DNA from: an uncultured Sulfitobacter sp.
GTDB taxonomy: Bacteria; Pseudomonadota; Alphaproteobacteria; Rhodobacterales; Rhodobacteraceae
Direction of reading: 5' to 3'
DNA: 64,000 nucleotides
NCBI RefSeq assembly: GCF_947500075.1
Contig: NZ_CANMQS010000002.1
Coordinates: 372,001 to 436,000 of the forward strand
Part shown: one piece after another, positions 44,776 to 53,737 of the stretch
How positions within the stretch are numbered: the stretch's first letter is position 1
Layout of the letters: each line of letters opens with the position of its first letter
Program-made: the position numbers and the translations under genes
The notes under the pieces: model-generated
Databases searched by the model: none
What the model saw: only the letters and a program-made list of their open reading frames with translations
Told to the model about the DNA's origin: nothing

Positions 44776-47133
44776 TCAGCTTTCCATGTCGAGGGAGAGG
44801 GCGTAGGCGACACGTTCCGTCTCGTTCAGTTTGACCTGCAAGGCCTGGGCGTAGAGGTCCTGAAATTCGGGCTGGCTGCGGAGTTCCTTTGCCTTGGCCT
44901 TGTGCCATGCGAAACCTGCGTCATGGGCGGCGCGCAGCGTCTCATCGGCCATCAGCGCGTCGTATTCGGCGCGCAGGCGGGGCAGGTTGCGTTTGATGGT
45001 GATGTCGCGGAAATCGGACCAATCCATGCGAATCCAGTAGTTGATCCCGATGGAGCGATCGACGTGCAGCGCACGGCCGCGCTGGCGTTTGATCAGGAAG
45101 CTTTCAGCGGAGCGCAAAGCGTAGTGGTTGAGTTGCAAAAGGTCGTAACCGATTGTTTTCTTTGATGAGCGCCAGCCGTTGTTGACGGCATCCGGCGTCA
45201 TGTCCTGACCGGAACCGTTCACCCATTTGACCTTCTTGGCGAACGCAGGGTCCAGTTTGTTGGGGCGGTGGCAGGAGATTTTGGCATAGGCCCCGATGTT
45301 GCGGAACATCGTTTTGAACCCCCAGACGGTGTGGGGTTTGGGGCAATAGGCGGGCGCGCATGCATCGAATTGGTCGATGACGAATGCGTCGTTGAGTTCG
45401 GTCACGCCGTTGTGGCCGAAGAGCCGCCACGTCATCGCAAAGTTGGTCGCATCCGGCACGGCGGCGAAGAGGTCACTGAGCGTGCCGTTGCCGGTGCGCA
45501 CGTTCATGAATTCATCCACGTCGATGTGGATGATCCACTCGGCATTCTGGATCAACGGTTCCTTCAGGGACTGGTTCAGCGCGTGTTGCTGGGGCGAGTT
45601 GCCCTTCCATTGATCGTTGTTGCGGTGCTGGACGATGCCCATCTCTTGCAAGCGGCCCAACACCTCGTCGGTGCCGTCAGAGCAATCGTTCGTGTAGATC
45701 AGAAAGTGATCGACACCCATGGCGCGGTGATAGGCGATCCACTCCACGATATAGGGCGCTTCGTTCTTCATGCAGCCGACGATGACATTGCCGGTGGAGC
45801 CTTTGGGCAGGTCGCGTTTGGCCAGCGGCGTATAGGCGGCGGCGAGTTGTTCTTCGTCCACCGCGCCGAGGTTGTTATGCGGGCGGAACTGTGTGCCCAG
45901 CACCATCTGGTGGTTCACTTTCACGCGGGTGAGGAGCTGCTTTTTCTCTGCCTTTTCATCGGGTTTTGCGGCATCTGGGTTCAGCAGCGCGGTGAATTTC
46001 CGCGCGGCCTCCTTGGCTTCGCGCGCCTCGGCCAGACGGTCGGCCAGCGGCGTGGCCGCGCGGTTGATGCCGAAGGCAAAAGCCGTGAGGTATTGCGAGG
46101 CGCGGTAGCCCAGCGTCGGGTCCGCTTCGGCATAGGTATCGGCTTTGGGCGGCGCTTTGAGGGCCGTGGCCAGCGCAGGAAAGCGTTTGATCAGGGTTTT
46201 GTTCTTGTTGGCAAAATGGGTGGAAATGGCGTGCAGGCTGCCGGGGTCAACCGGCGCGCCCGTGACGCGGACGTTCATGCGCATTTGCTGCCAGACCTCG
46301 CGCGGGCAGATGATCTCGCGCTTTTGCATGTAGCGGATGAGGATGTCGTTGAACTGCCGCAGGCGGGTGAGCGAGGCCGCCGGTTCGGGTGTGGGAGGGC
46401 GTTCGGGTTTGGCGGGGGCCAGTGGGATGCCAAGGGTCTCCCCCAACACCTGCGCGCCATCAGCGCTCCAAAGACGGTCCATATCAAGCGGATGCAGGGT
46501 GACGTTGCCCTTGCCAAAGGTGCCTTCCCAGAACTTGAGCAGGGCAGTGAAGTCCAGCCACGGCGGCGGATGCTGGATGTCATCGAACAGACCGAAGTAG
46601 GGCGCGCATTCGCCACGCAGAGCCATGGCACAGGGGCCCCAGTCCTTGCCTGCGGCCAATGCCAGTTCCGCGTCCAACCCGGTGCGGCGGCCTTCCATCA
46701 CGGCATAGGTATAATGATCCAGCGCCATGCGCGCCTGCGCCTGCACGTGCAGGGCGATCTGGATATCATCGAAGTGTGGAGAGAGGAGCGCGTGCAGGCG
46801 TTTGAGCTCTGCCGGTGTGGTCAGGTAACAGCCCATCTGGGCGGCTGAGATCACCACATGATCTACCGCCAGTTCAGGGACCTCGCGCGCCAGTTTGGCG
46901 GTGAACTCCGCCTGCAAGGTCTCTCCCACCAGCGGCCCATCCAGCCCGCGTTTGTAGCGCAGCACGCTGCCCGCATCAGGGTCCGCGCAGGCGGCATAGA
47001 GCCGGACGTGGTTCCAGTCGGGGGCGGCGATGCCAGCCGCCGCGAGCGTATCCGCATTCTGCGCCAGCAGGGTGCGCATCCGCGCCGCTGCCCGCTCCAC
47101 CGGGCCGATCAGCAGGGTGATCTTGCGCGCCAT
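44776..47133 (-). CDS. Large two-part protein with C-terminal GT2 glycosyltransferase domain
   Basis: A 785-residue protein starting at ATG 47133 (MARKITLLIGPVERAA) after GGAAGG. From about residue 452 it is a GT2 domain: GCMKNEAPYIVEWIAYHRAMG, YTNDCSDGTDE and HIDVDEFMNVRTG (around 536). The first ~400 residues begin like a nucleotide-binding strand-loop (LLIGPVERAAARMRTLL) followed by helical segments, resembling the layout of Roseobacter sulfotransferase-like or capsule proteins but without a clear PAPS loop. It lies between a sulfotransferase and another GT2 gene, with gaps of 2-3 bp. It may combine two glycan-modifying steps. Confidence 0.8.
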   Translation of the reverse strand: MARKITLLIGPVERAAARMRTLLAQNADTLAAAGIAAPDWNHVRLYAACADPDAGSVLRYKRGLDGPLVGETLQAEFTAKLAREVPELAVDHVVISAAQMGCYLTTPAELKRLHALLSPHFDDIQIALHVQAQARMALDHYTYAVMEGRRTGLDAELALAAGKDWGPCAMALRGECAPYFGLFDDIQHPPPWLDFTALLKFWEGTFGKGNVTLHPLDMDRLWSADGAQVLGETLGIPLAPAKPERPPTPEPAASLTRLRQFNDILIRYMQKREIICPREVWQQMRMNVRVTGAPVDPGSLHAISTHFANKNKTLIKRFPALATALKAPPKADTYAEADPTLGYRASQYLTAFAFGINRAATPLADRLAEAREAKEAARKFTALLNPDAAKPDEKAEKKQLLTRVKVNHQMVLGTQFRPHNNLGAVDEEQLAAAYTPLAKRDLPKGSTGNVIVGCMKNEAPYIVEWIAYHRAMGVDHFLIYTNDCSDGTDEVLGRLQEMGIVQHRNNDQWKGNSPQQHALNQSLKEPLIQNAEWIIHIDVDEFMNVRTGNGTLSDLFAAVPDATNFAMTWRLFGHNGVTELNDAFVIDQFDACAPAYCPKPHTVWGFKTMFRNIGAYAKISCHRPNKLDPAFAKKVKWVNGSGQDMTPDAVNNGWRSSKKTIGYDLLQLNHYALRSAESFLIKRQRGRALHVDRSIGINYWIRMDWSDFRDITIKRNLPRLRAEYDALMADETLRAAHDAGFAWHKAKAKELRSQPEFQDLYAQALQVKLNETERVAYALSLDMES

Positions 47134-47135
47134 GC

Positions 47136-47777
47136 TCAGCCTTCCTGCCGCTGGGTTGCCAGCCATTCCGCAGTGGTGTTGCTTTTGCCCCACCACGGCA
47201 GATCAACGCCCAGAAAGCCCGAGATTTTCTCAGCCGCTGCGGGGTCTTCGGGATCGACGGCAAGGAAGTGTGTGCGCCCCTCAAAGATGCGGTCGCAAAA
47301 GGCGTAATGCGACGTGATCCAGCGCACCAGATGCGGTTTTTGATCGCCATAGGGCCGGGGCAGACCGGGCACATTGTTGCGTGGCAGCCGTTCCTTGGCG
47401 AGGTTGTTCCAGTTCAGCATGCTTTCGGCGGTTTTCTCCGGATTGCGGCGGGACAGCAGGAAGCGCACGTTCGGGTGATGTGTCTCAATGGCGGTGAGCA
47501 GGCCCACATCCATCTGTGGCCAGAAACAGACGTTCTTGTTGACTGCATTCATCTCGGTGATGGCGTCATATTCGCCAAGCCGCGCCAGCGGATCACCGCT
47601 GTCGAAGTAATCTTCATACATCAGCTCCGCCACCAGCCGGTCGTGCAGATGAACGCTGTCTGTTTCATGCCGCCTGATGCGCCAGTCGGCCACGTGCAGG
47701 CCTGCCTGCCGCAATGCATCGGCCAGGGTGGTGGTGCCGGATTTCGGCAGCGACAGGGAAATGATCGGGCGGGTCAT
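47136..47777 (-). CDS. Sulfotransferase family protein
   Basis: A 213-residue sulfotransferase. The 5'-phosphosulfate loop SLSLPKSGTTTLADAL is at residues 7-22 and the 3'-phosphate segment RFLLSRRNPEKTAESML near 104-120, both for binding PAPS. It is slightly short for the family but has the core. It overlaps the upstream GT2 gene by 4 bp (ATGA) and is 2 bp before the 785-residue protein, so it probably sulfates the sugar chains made by this cluster. Confidence 0.88.
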   Translation of the reverse strand: MTRPIISLSLPKSGTTTLADALRQAGLHVADWRIRRHETDSVHLHDRLVAELMYEDYFDSGDPLARLGEYDAITEMNAVNKNVCFWPQMDVGLLTAIETHHPNVRFLLSRRNPEKTAESMLNWNNLAKERLPRNNVPGLPRPYGDQKPHLVRWITSHYAFCDRIFEGRTHFLAVDPEDPAAAEKISGFLGVDLPWWGKSNTTAEWLATQRQEG

Positions 47778-48796
47778 GTGATCTCCAGCTCCTTGCGCAG
47801 GGCGTCTTCCATCGGCGGAAAAGGGGAGGCGGCGCGCAGCTGATCGCGCATCTGTTGATAGCTGTCCTGCGCCAGCAGGTCGTCGCGCTTGGCGCGGTGC
47901 AGGGCGACGGCTTCATCGTGCAGATCCGCGATGCCGGGCAGGGCCTTGAGCGCCGCCATTTCCGCCTCAAGCGGCGCGGCGTAGCGCAGGATCGACGGAT
48001 CGTGATATCCATTGTCATTGCGTTCGCGCCAATAGCTGTCGTCAAAGGCGCGGTGTTCGCGGTTCACGTCGCCCCGGTCGTTCTTGACCAGATAGCTGTC
48101 GAGGCTGCGCAGCGCGTAGTGGTTCAGCGTGGCATGTGCGCGGGCATCACGCGCGGGAAAGGCGCGGATGCGGCGTTTGTTGGCGCGCTTGCGAAAGCGC
48201 GGCGGCACCGGGCGGCCCGACCCATCTGTCCAGAGGGGCGCGCCGTGTTTGTCCTCATCATGGAACGGACGGTGCGCGCCATAGTAAGCCAGCGGGAAAT
48301 CCGCGCGGACCAGGCTTTTGACCTCAATCGCGGTCTGGTCGCACCAGATGTCGGGATTGTGACTGTGCTGGAATTGCCGGATCACGGGCGCGTCCTCGAA
48401 CGCTTCCACCCCGTTGTTGGCAAAGAACTGGAAGGTGACGGAGATGGCTTGCGGATTGCCGCAGGCCGCAATCAGCGCGGGGATTGTATGATCACCCACA
48501 TGGATGTTGAGGAATTCATCCACATCCGCCACCCAGACCCAATCGGCCTGTTTGACGACCTGCTGCGTCTTGGCGTCCTTGAGCGCCTGCATCTGGTAGT
48601 TGCGGTTGGTGGCAGGGTTGGGCAGATGGGTCAAAATGCCGTGGTCCGCCAGACGGTCCAGCAGCCGGTCCGTCGCATCGGTGCAATCGTTGGAATAAAA
48701 CAGAAAATCCGTCACCCCGATGACGCGCTGAAAGGCGATCCATTCCAGCAGGAAAGGGCCTTCGTTCTTGACGCAGGTCACAGCTGTTATGCGCAT
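47774..48796 (-). CDS. Glycosyltransferase family 2 protein (DxDEF type), first gene of the cluster
   Basis: A 340-residue GT2-like enzyme with TCVKNEGPFLLEWIAFQRVI (residues about 7-26), FYSNDCTDATD and VADVDEFLNIHVGD (around 87). It shares the same scaffold as the genes at 43723 and 44776. It is the first gene of the minus-strand glycan cluster and is divergent from moxR, with a 230-bp intergenic region containing the likely promoters. Confidence 0.87.
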   Translation of the reverse strand: MRITAVTCVKNEGPFLLEWIAFQRVIGVTDFLFYSNDCTDATDRLLDRLADHGILTHLPNPATNRNYQMQALKDAKTQQVVKQADWVWVADVDEFLNIHVGDHTIPALIAACGNPQAISVTFQFFANNGVEAFEDAPVIRQFQHSHNPDIWCDQTAIEVKSLVRADFPLAYYGAHRPFHDEDKHGAPLWTDGSGRPVPPRFRKRANKRRIRAFPARDARAHATLNHYALRSLDSYLVKNDRGDVNREHRAFDDSYWRERNDNGYHDPSILRYAAPLEAEMAALKALPGIADLHDEAVALHRAKRDDLLAQDSYQQMRDQLRAASPFPPMEDALRKELEIT

Positions 48797-48971
48797 GTCA
48801 GCCTGTCCTGCCGTGGCAGGGGGTGTTCTGTCTCATATCCGCCTCTGGGTCGGGTGTGCAAAAGCGCCCCGGTCCTCTTGATTGTGCAAGATGTATGCCA
48901 GCCCCACCGAATCAGGTCAACATTTCGGGGGGCATCCCGCAATGTCGTGGTAAATCGGCACGGGTCCAGCC

Positions 48972-48991
48972 CTTGACCCCGGCAGGTCAAG
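48972..48991. promoter_or_regulatory. Dyad in the moxR upstream region
   Basis: CTTGACC and GGTCAAG form a perfect 7-bp inverted repeat with a 6-bp spacer, centred about 45 bp before the moxR start. A further CAGGTCAA half-site lies near 48916-48923. It is probably an operator or part of a promoter (TTGACC as -35) between the divergent glycan cluster and moxR. Confidence 0.4.
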
Positions 48992-49026
48992 ATGCAGGTT
49001 GGGTGGGAACGGGAGGACGACACCAC

Positions 49027-49935
49027 ATGAACAAACCAACCTCGATCGACGCGGTGCAGGAAATGCTGGGCGCGCAAGGGTACATTTGCGGGCGCGCATT
49101 GGGCACGGTGGTGTTCCTCAGCCTCACGCTGGGCCGACCGCTGTTTCTGGAAGGCGAAGCAGGCGTGGGCAAGACCGAGATCGCCAAAGCGCTGGCCGCC
49201 GCCCTGGGCCGCAAGTTGATCCGCTTGCAATGCTACGAAGGGCTTGATGCGTCATCTGCCGTCTATGAATGGAACTTTCCGGCCCAGATGGTTGCCATCC
49301 GCACGGCGGAAGCCACAGGTGGTGCGGACCGCAGCGCCCTGACAACAGAGCTGTTCAGCGACGACTACCTGATCGAACGGCCCCTGCTGGAGGCCATGCG
49401 CCCGGATGAGAACGGCGCGCCGATCCTGCTGATTGATGAACTCGACCGCACCGATGCGCCCTTTGAAGCGTTCCTGCTCGAAGCGCTCAGCGATTTTCAG
49501 GTGACGATCCCCGAAATGGGCACCATCAAGGCGCCAGAGCCGCCGATTGTGATCCTGACTTCCAACCGCACCCGCGAAGTGCACGACGCCCTCAAACGCC
49601 GCTGCCTGTATCACTGGGTCGACTACCCGGGCTTTGAGCGTGAGATGGAAATCCTCGCCGCCCGCGCCCCCGAAGCGGCCGAGGCACTCAGCCGCGAAGT
49701 GGTGGCCTTTGTGCAGGCCCTGCGCACCGAAGACCTGTTCAAGAAACCCGGCGTGGCCGAAACCATCGACTGGGCCAAATGCCTGCTGGCCCTCGACGTC
49801 ATCCAGCTGTCCCCCGAGGTCATCGCCGACACCCTGGGCGCGATCCTCAAATATCAGGACGACATCGCCAAGCTGCACGGCTCGGAAGCCAAACGCATCC
49901 TTGATCAGGCCAAAGCCGCGCTGGAGCCCGCATGA
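49027..49935 (+). CDS. MoxR-family AAA+ ATPase
   Basis: A 302-residue chaperone-like ATPase. The start is ATG 49027 (MNKPTSIDAVQEML) after GGGAGGACG; the frame is open for 68 codons upstream but these look non-coding. Walker A GEAGVGKTEIAK (around residue 40), Walker B ILLIDELDR (around 138) and the sensor region ILTSNRTREVHDALKRRC (around 178) are visible. MoxR proteins act with VWA proteins in metal-centre or complex maturation; the next gene encodes such a partner. No obvious client enzyme gene is near. Confidence 0.93.
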   Translation: MNKPTSIDAVQEMLGAQGYICGRALGTVVFLSLTLGRPLFLEGEAGVGKTEIAKALAAALGRKLIRLQCYEGLDASSAVYEWNFPAQMVAIRTAEATGGADRSALTTELFSDDYLIERPLLEAMRPDENGAPILLIDELDRTDAPFEAFLLEALSDFQVTIPEMGTIKAPEPPIVILTSNRTREVHDALKRRCLYHWVDYPGFEREMEILAARAPEAAEALSREVVAFVQALRTEDLFKKPGVAETIDWAKCLLALDVIQLSPEVIADTLGAILKYQDDIAKLHGSEAKRILDQAKAALEPA

Positions 49936-49936
49936 T

Positions 49937-49959
49937 CCTTCCAAATGGTAAAAAAAACC
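49937..49959 (+). repeat. Dispersed repeat (CTTCCAAATGG family), copy C, with hairpins
   Basis: CCTTCCAAATGG plus an A-run and CC matches copies A and B. It is followed by two hairpins, TGGAGGGT-AAA-ACCCTCCA (about 49968-49986) and CAGGCAA-TC-TTGCCTG (about 49990-50005). The element begins one base after the moxR stop and runs into the start region of the coxE-like gene. Confidence 0.7.
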
Positions 49960-51267
49960 TGGGAGGTCTGGAGGGTAAAACCCTCCAGTCAGGCAATCTT
50001 GCCTGAATACGCCCCCCTCGACCTGCCGGACGATCCGAAACTGGCAGGCAACATCACCCATTTCGCCCGCGCCCTGCGCCGGGCAGGCCTGCCCATCGGT
50101 CCGGGCCGGGTGATCGACGCCATCCGCGCGGTGCAGGCGGCGGGGTTTTCCAACAAACCGGACTTCTACTGGACCCTGCACGCCTGTTTTGTGAACAAGC
50201 CTGAACACCGCCGGATTTTTGCGCAGCTCTTTCGGCTCTACTGGCGCGATCCGCGGTATATGGAACATATGATGGCCGCGATGCTGCCCGCGATCCGGGG
50301 TGTGCAGGAGGAACGCACGGCACAAGCCGCGGAGAAACGCGCAGCCGAGGCACTGCTCGATGGGGCCGAAGCGCCCCCCAGGGACGAAGAGGAGCAGGGC
50401 TCCGATGAGGAAACGCTGCTGGAGATCGACGCCAGCCTGACCATGTCCACGCAGGAACGGCTGCGCACGCTGGATTTTGAGCAGATGAGTCTGGCGGAGA
50501 TGAACGAGGCCAAGCGCATGCTGGCGCGGCTGACCCTGCCGGTCAAACCCCTGCCCTCACGGCGCACCCAGGCGGCCCATCTGGGCCGGGTGGATGCGCA
50601 GCGCACCTTGCGGGCTGCGCTGCGGCGCGGAGGGGAGATGCACGAACTGGCGCTCAAGACCCAGCGCCCGCGCTATCCCAATCTGGTGGTGCTCTGCGAT
50701 ATCTCCGGCTCCATGAGCCAGTATTCCCGGATCATCCTGCACTTCCTGCATGCCGTCAGCAACGCACGCGGGGCGGGCTGGGCCAAGGTGCATGCCTTCA
50801 CCTTTGGCACCCGGCTGACCAACATCACCCGCCATCTGGCCACGCGCGATGTGGATGCGGCCCTGGCCGCCGCAGGCGCGGAGGCGCAGGATTGGGAAGG
50901 TGGGACGCGCATCGGGGCCTGTCTGGAAGCCTTCAACCGCGACTGGTCCCGGCGGGTCATGGGACAGGGCGCAGTGGTGCTGCTGATCACCGACGGGCTG
51001 GACCGGGATGATCCTGCCGAACTGGCCCGTCAGACCCAGCGGCTGGGTCTGACCGCCCGGCGTCTGATCTGGCTGAACCCTTTGCTGCGCTGGGATGGTT
51101 TCGCGCCAAAGGCGGCGGGCATCATGGCGATGCTGCCCCATGTGGACAGTTTCCGGGCAGGCCATTCGATTGCTTCATTGGAAGCGCTGGCGGAGGTGAT
51201 TTCAAAGCCGGATGATGTGGGGGAGAAGGGGCGGTTGATGGCGGCGATGGCGGCTCATCCGCCGTAG
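49945..51267 (+). CDS. VWA-domain protein, CoxE-like
   Basis: A protein of up to 440 residues. The reading frame opens at ATG 49945, which lies inside a repeat element, so the first ~20 codons (MVKKTWEVWRVKPSSQ) look repeat-derived; TTG 49999 is an alternative start. The homologous region begins at about LDLPDDPKLAGNITHFARAL. A helical N-terminal half is followed by a von Willebrand A domain with the metal-site motif DISGSMSQYSR (around residue 251) and later TDGLDRDD. It pairs with the upstream MoxR ATPase, the usual arrangement for maturation factors. Confidence 0.88.
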   Translation: MVKKTWEVWRVKPSSQAILPEYAPLDLPDDPKLAGNITHFARALRRAGLPIGPGRVIDAIRAVQAAGFSNKPDFYWTLHACFVNKPEHRRIFAQLFRLYWRDPRYMEHMMAAMLPAIRGVQEERTAQAAEKRAAEALLDGAEAPPRDEEEQGSDEETLLEIDASLTMSTQERLRTLDFEQMSLAEMNEAKRMLARLTLPVKPLPSRRTQAAHLGRVDAQRTLRAALRRGGEMHELALKTQRPRYPNLVVLCDISGSMSQYSRIILHFLHAVSNARGAGWAKVHAFTFGTRLTNITRHLATRDVDAALAAAGAEAQDWEGGTRIGACLEAFNRDWSRRVMGQGAVVLLITDGLDRDDPAELARQTQRLGLTARRLIWLNPLLRWDGFAPKAAGIMAMLPHVDSFRAGHSIASLEALAEVISKPDDVGEKGRLMAAMAAHPP

Positions 51268-51309
51268 GCGTCTTCGCGGGGACGGCGGGGCTTCGGATTC
51301 ACCAAAACC

Positions 51310-51477
51310 AAAGCGGTTTCGAATCCATCCTTGATTGATCCCCGCCTGACATAAGCCCGCCGATTTGCCAAGAAAAATAGCCGTATCCCGCAAGCGGGTC
51401 CCTCGGCGATTTTTCTTGGCAAACCGTCAGCCTCATGTCCGCCAGTCCTCAAGCAAGGATGGCTCCGAAACCAAAGG
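51310..51477. repeat. Long imperfect inverted repeat between convergent coxE-like and purL genes
   Basis: Two arms of about 74 bp (51310-51383 and 51404-51477) face each other. A 15-bp perfect block, TTTGCCAAGAAAAAT (51364-51378) and its complement (51409-51423), lies near the centre around a CCCGC-AA-GCGGG hairpin (51387-51398). The outer parts (for example ATCCTTG...CAAGGAT and GGTTTCG...CGAAACC) are conserved with scattered mismatches. The element fills the gap and reaches the purL stop. It could terminate both genes, or be a mobile-element remnant. Confidence 0.85.
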
Positions 51478-51478
51478 T

Positions 51479-53638
51479 TCAGGCGAAGGTATCGGCGAAG
51501 GTGCCGCGGTAGATCGCGGAAAGGTCGGCGAGGGGGGCGGAGGTGGTGCCGAAGCTCACCTCACTGCCGCCGAATTTGCCCACGGTGGTGAGGGGCACGC
51601 CTGCGCGGCCTGCAGCGATCATCAGGGCTTCGGCCTGGTCGAAGTTGCAGGCGATCAGGTAGCGGGCCTGGTCTTCGCCGAAGAGTTGGGCGGTGTCGTC
51701 TGTGTCGAGGGTGACGCCGACACCTGCGGCTTCGGCCAATTCGAATGCGGCGAGGGCAAGGCCGCCATCGCTGAGGTCGGTGCAGGCTTTGATCAGCGCG
51801 CGGTTGGCGCGGATGAAATCGCCATGGGTTTTTTCGGCTGCCAGATCAACGGGCGGCGCGTCGCCTTCGATGCGGCCATGCACTGCGGCCAGCAGGGCGG
51901 ATTGGCCGAGGTGGCCGGTGGTGTCGCCCAGGACAAGGACGACATGGCCTTCGCGGACCTCGCTGCCGATGATGTCATCGGGGTGGGCGATCAGGCCCAC
52001 TGCGCCGATGGTTGGCGTGGGCAGGATCGCGGCACCATCGGTTTCATTGTAAAGGGAGACATTGCCGGAGACGATGGGCATGTCGAGCGCACTCACAGCT
52101 TCACCGATGCCTTTGATGGCACCGACAAATTGCCCCATGATTTCAGGCTTTTCGGGGTTGCCGAAGTTCATGTTGTCGGTGGTGGCCAGGGGGGTTGCCC
52201 CCACAGCCGTGAGGTTGCGGTAGCTTTCCGCCACCGCCTGTTTGCCACCCTCGACCGGGTTGGCCTTCACATAGCGCGGGGTCACGTCGGAGGTGAAAGC
52301 GATGCTCTTGTCGGTGCCGTGGATGCGGATGATGCCCGCCCCGATGCCGGGGGTGCGCGCTGAATCCGCCATGACCATGGTGTCGTATTGTTCGAACACC
52401 CAGTTTTTTGCAGCGTAGTTGGGGTCGGAAATCAGTGCCTTCAGCCCATCAATCGGGTCGACACCCGCGACATCGCCCAAGGGGTCGGCAGCAGGGGTTT
52501 CCACCCAAGGGCGGTCGTATTCGGGGGCGGTGGAGGCGAGTTTGCTCAAGGGCAGGTCGGCTTTGACTTCGCCGTTGTGGGTGATCAGGAAGCGGTCTTC
52601 GGGGAGGGTTTCGCCGACAATGGCGAAATCGAGGTCCCATTTTTCGAAGACGGCACGCGCCTCGGCCTCTAATTCTGGTTTGAGAACCATGAGCATGCGT
52701 TCCTGGGATTCTGAGAGCATCATCTCGTAGGCGGTCATGTTTTCTTCGCGTTGGGGAACAGCCTCCAAATTGAGTTTGACGCCCAAGCCGCCTTTGTCGC
52801 CCATTTCGACGGCAGAACACGTCAGGCCCGCGGCCCCCATGTCCTGAATGGAGATCACGGCACCGGTGGCCATCAGCTCCAGCGTGGCTTCCATCAGGCG
52901 CTTTTCCGTAAACGGATCGCCGACCTGCACGGTGGGGCGTTTTTCCTCGATCGTGTCGTCGAATTCGGCGCTTGCCATGGTCGCCCCGCCCACGCCGTCA
53001 CGGCCGGTTTTCGCACCAAGGTAGACCACAGGCATGCCGATGCCGGACGCGGCGGAGTAGAAGATCTTGTCGGCGTCGGCGAGGCCAGCTGCGAAGGCGT
53101 TCACGAGGCAGTTGCCGTCATAGGCGGTGTCAAAACGGACTTCGCCCCCTGCACAAGGAACCCCGAAGCAGTTGCCGTAGCCGCCGACCCCTGCCACGAC
53201 GCCGTGCACCAGCTGGCGGGTCTTGGGGTGATCGGGGCGGCCGAAGCTGAGGGAGTTCATCGAGGCAATCGGGCGCGCGCCCATGGTGAAGACGTCGCGC
53301 AGGATGCCCCCGACCCCGGTCGCTGCCCCTTGGTAGGGTTCGATGTAGGAGGGGTGGTTGTGGCTTTCCATCTTGAAGACCAGCGCCTGACCGTCGCCGA
53401 TGTCCACCACGCCCGCGTTTTCGCCGGGGCCGCAGATCACCTGCGGGCCGGTCGTGGGCAGGGTGCGGAGCCATTTCTTGGAGGATTTATACGAGCAATG
53501 CTCGTTCCACATGGCGGAGAAGATGCCCATCTCCGTGTAGTTGGGCGCGCGGCCCAGGATGGTGTTGACCTCTGCGTATTCCTCCGGCGTGAAGCCATGT
53601 GCGGCAATAACGTCGTCGGTGATGGCAGGATCGGTCAT
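51479..53638 (-). CDS. purL: Phosphoribosylformylglycinamidine synthase subunit PurL
   Basis: A 719-residue small-type PurL (FGAM synthase II) of the fourth step of purine synthesis, working with separate PurQ and PurS. The start is ATG 53638 ([15 protein letters not shown]). [15 protein letters not shown] (around residue 44) contains the catalytic His, [20 protein letters not shown] (around 88) the nucleotide and metal site, and [17 protein letters not shown] (around 615) the second ATP-domain signature. Length fits alphaproteobacterial PurL. Confidence 0.97.
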   Translation of the reverse strand: MTDPAITDDVIAAHGFTPEEYAEVNTILGRAPNYTEMGIFSAMWNEHCSYKSSKKWLRTLPTTGPQVICGPGENAGVVDIGDGQALVFKMESHNHPSYIEPYQGAATGVGGILRDVFTMGARPIASMNSLSFGRPDHPKTRQLVHGVVAGVGGYGNCFGVPCAGGEVRFDTAYDGNCLVNAFAAGLADADKIFYSAASGIGMPVVYLGAKTGRDGVGGATMASAEFDDTIEEKRPTVQVGDPFTEKRLMEATLELMATGAVISIQDMGAAGLTCSAVEMGDKGGLGVKLNLEAVPQREENMTAYEMMLSESQERMLMVLKPELEAEARAVFEKWDLDFAIVGETLPEDRFLITHNGEVKADLPLSKLASTAPEYDRPWVETPAADPLGDVAGVDPIDGLKALISDPNYAAKNWVFEQYDTMVMADSARTPGIGAGIIRIHGTDKSIAFTSDVTPRYVKANPVEGGKQAVAESYRNLTAVGATPLATTDNMNFGNPEKPEIMGQFVGAIKGIGEAVSALDMPIVSGNVSLYNETDGAAILPTPTIGAVGLIAHPDDIIGSEVREGHVVLVLGDTTGHLGQSALLAAVHGRIEGDAPPVDLAAEKTHGDFIRANRALIKACTDLSDGGLALAAFELAEAAGVGVTLDTDDTAQLFGEDQARYLIACNFDQAEALMIAAGRAGVPLTTVGKFGGSEVSFGTTSAPLADLSAIYRGTFADTFA

Positions 53639-53737
53639 GGGCAGCCCCCTCAAGCATTTGGCCCGTGTCTTAGTGGAAGGCGCGGGGAGGGGGAAGACGG
53701 GGGGCGCAAAAAAGCGCAGCCCAAGCCGGTTCGGTGT

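Noticed and set aside
45268-46848. 526-residue plus-strand open frame inside the glycan cluster
   Set aside because: It is antisense to the 785-residue glycosyltransferase, whose motifs are clear; the plus-strand translation has no recognisable domain.
48823-49026. 68-codon N-terminal extension of the MoxR gene
   Set aside because: It covers the divergent promoter region and a dyad; the MoxR family begins close to ATG 49027, which has a ribosome site.
53700-53726. Hairpin GCGC-AAAAAA-GCGC between the MscS gene and purL as a terminator
   Set aside because: The stem is only about 4-7 bp with a poor T-tract outside the loop; not strong enough to list as a terminator.
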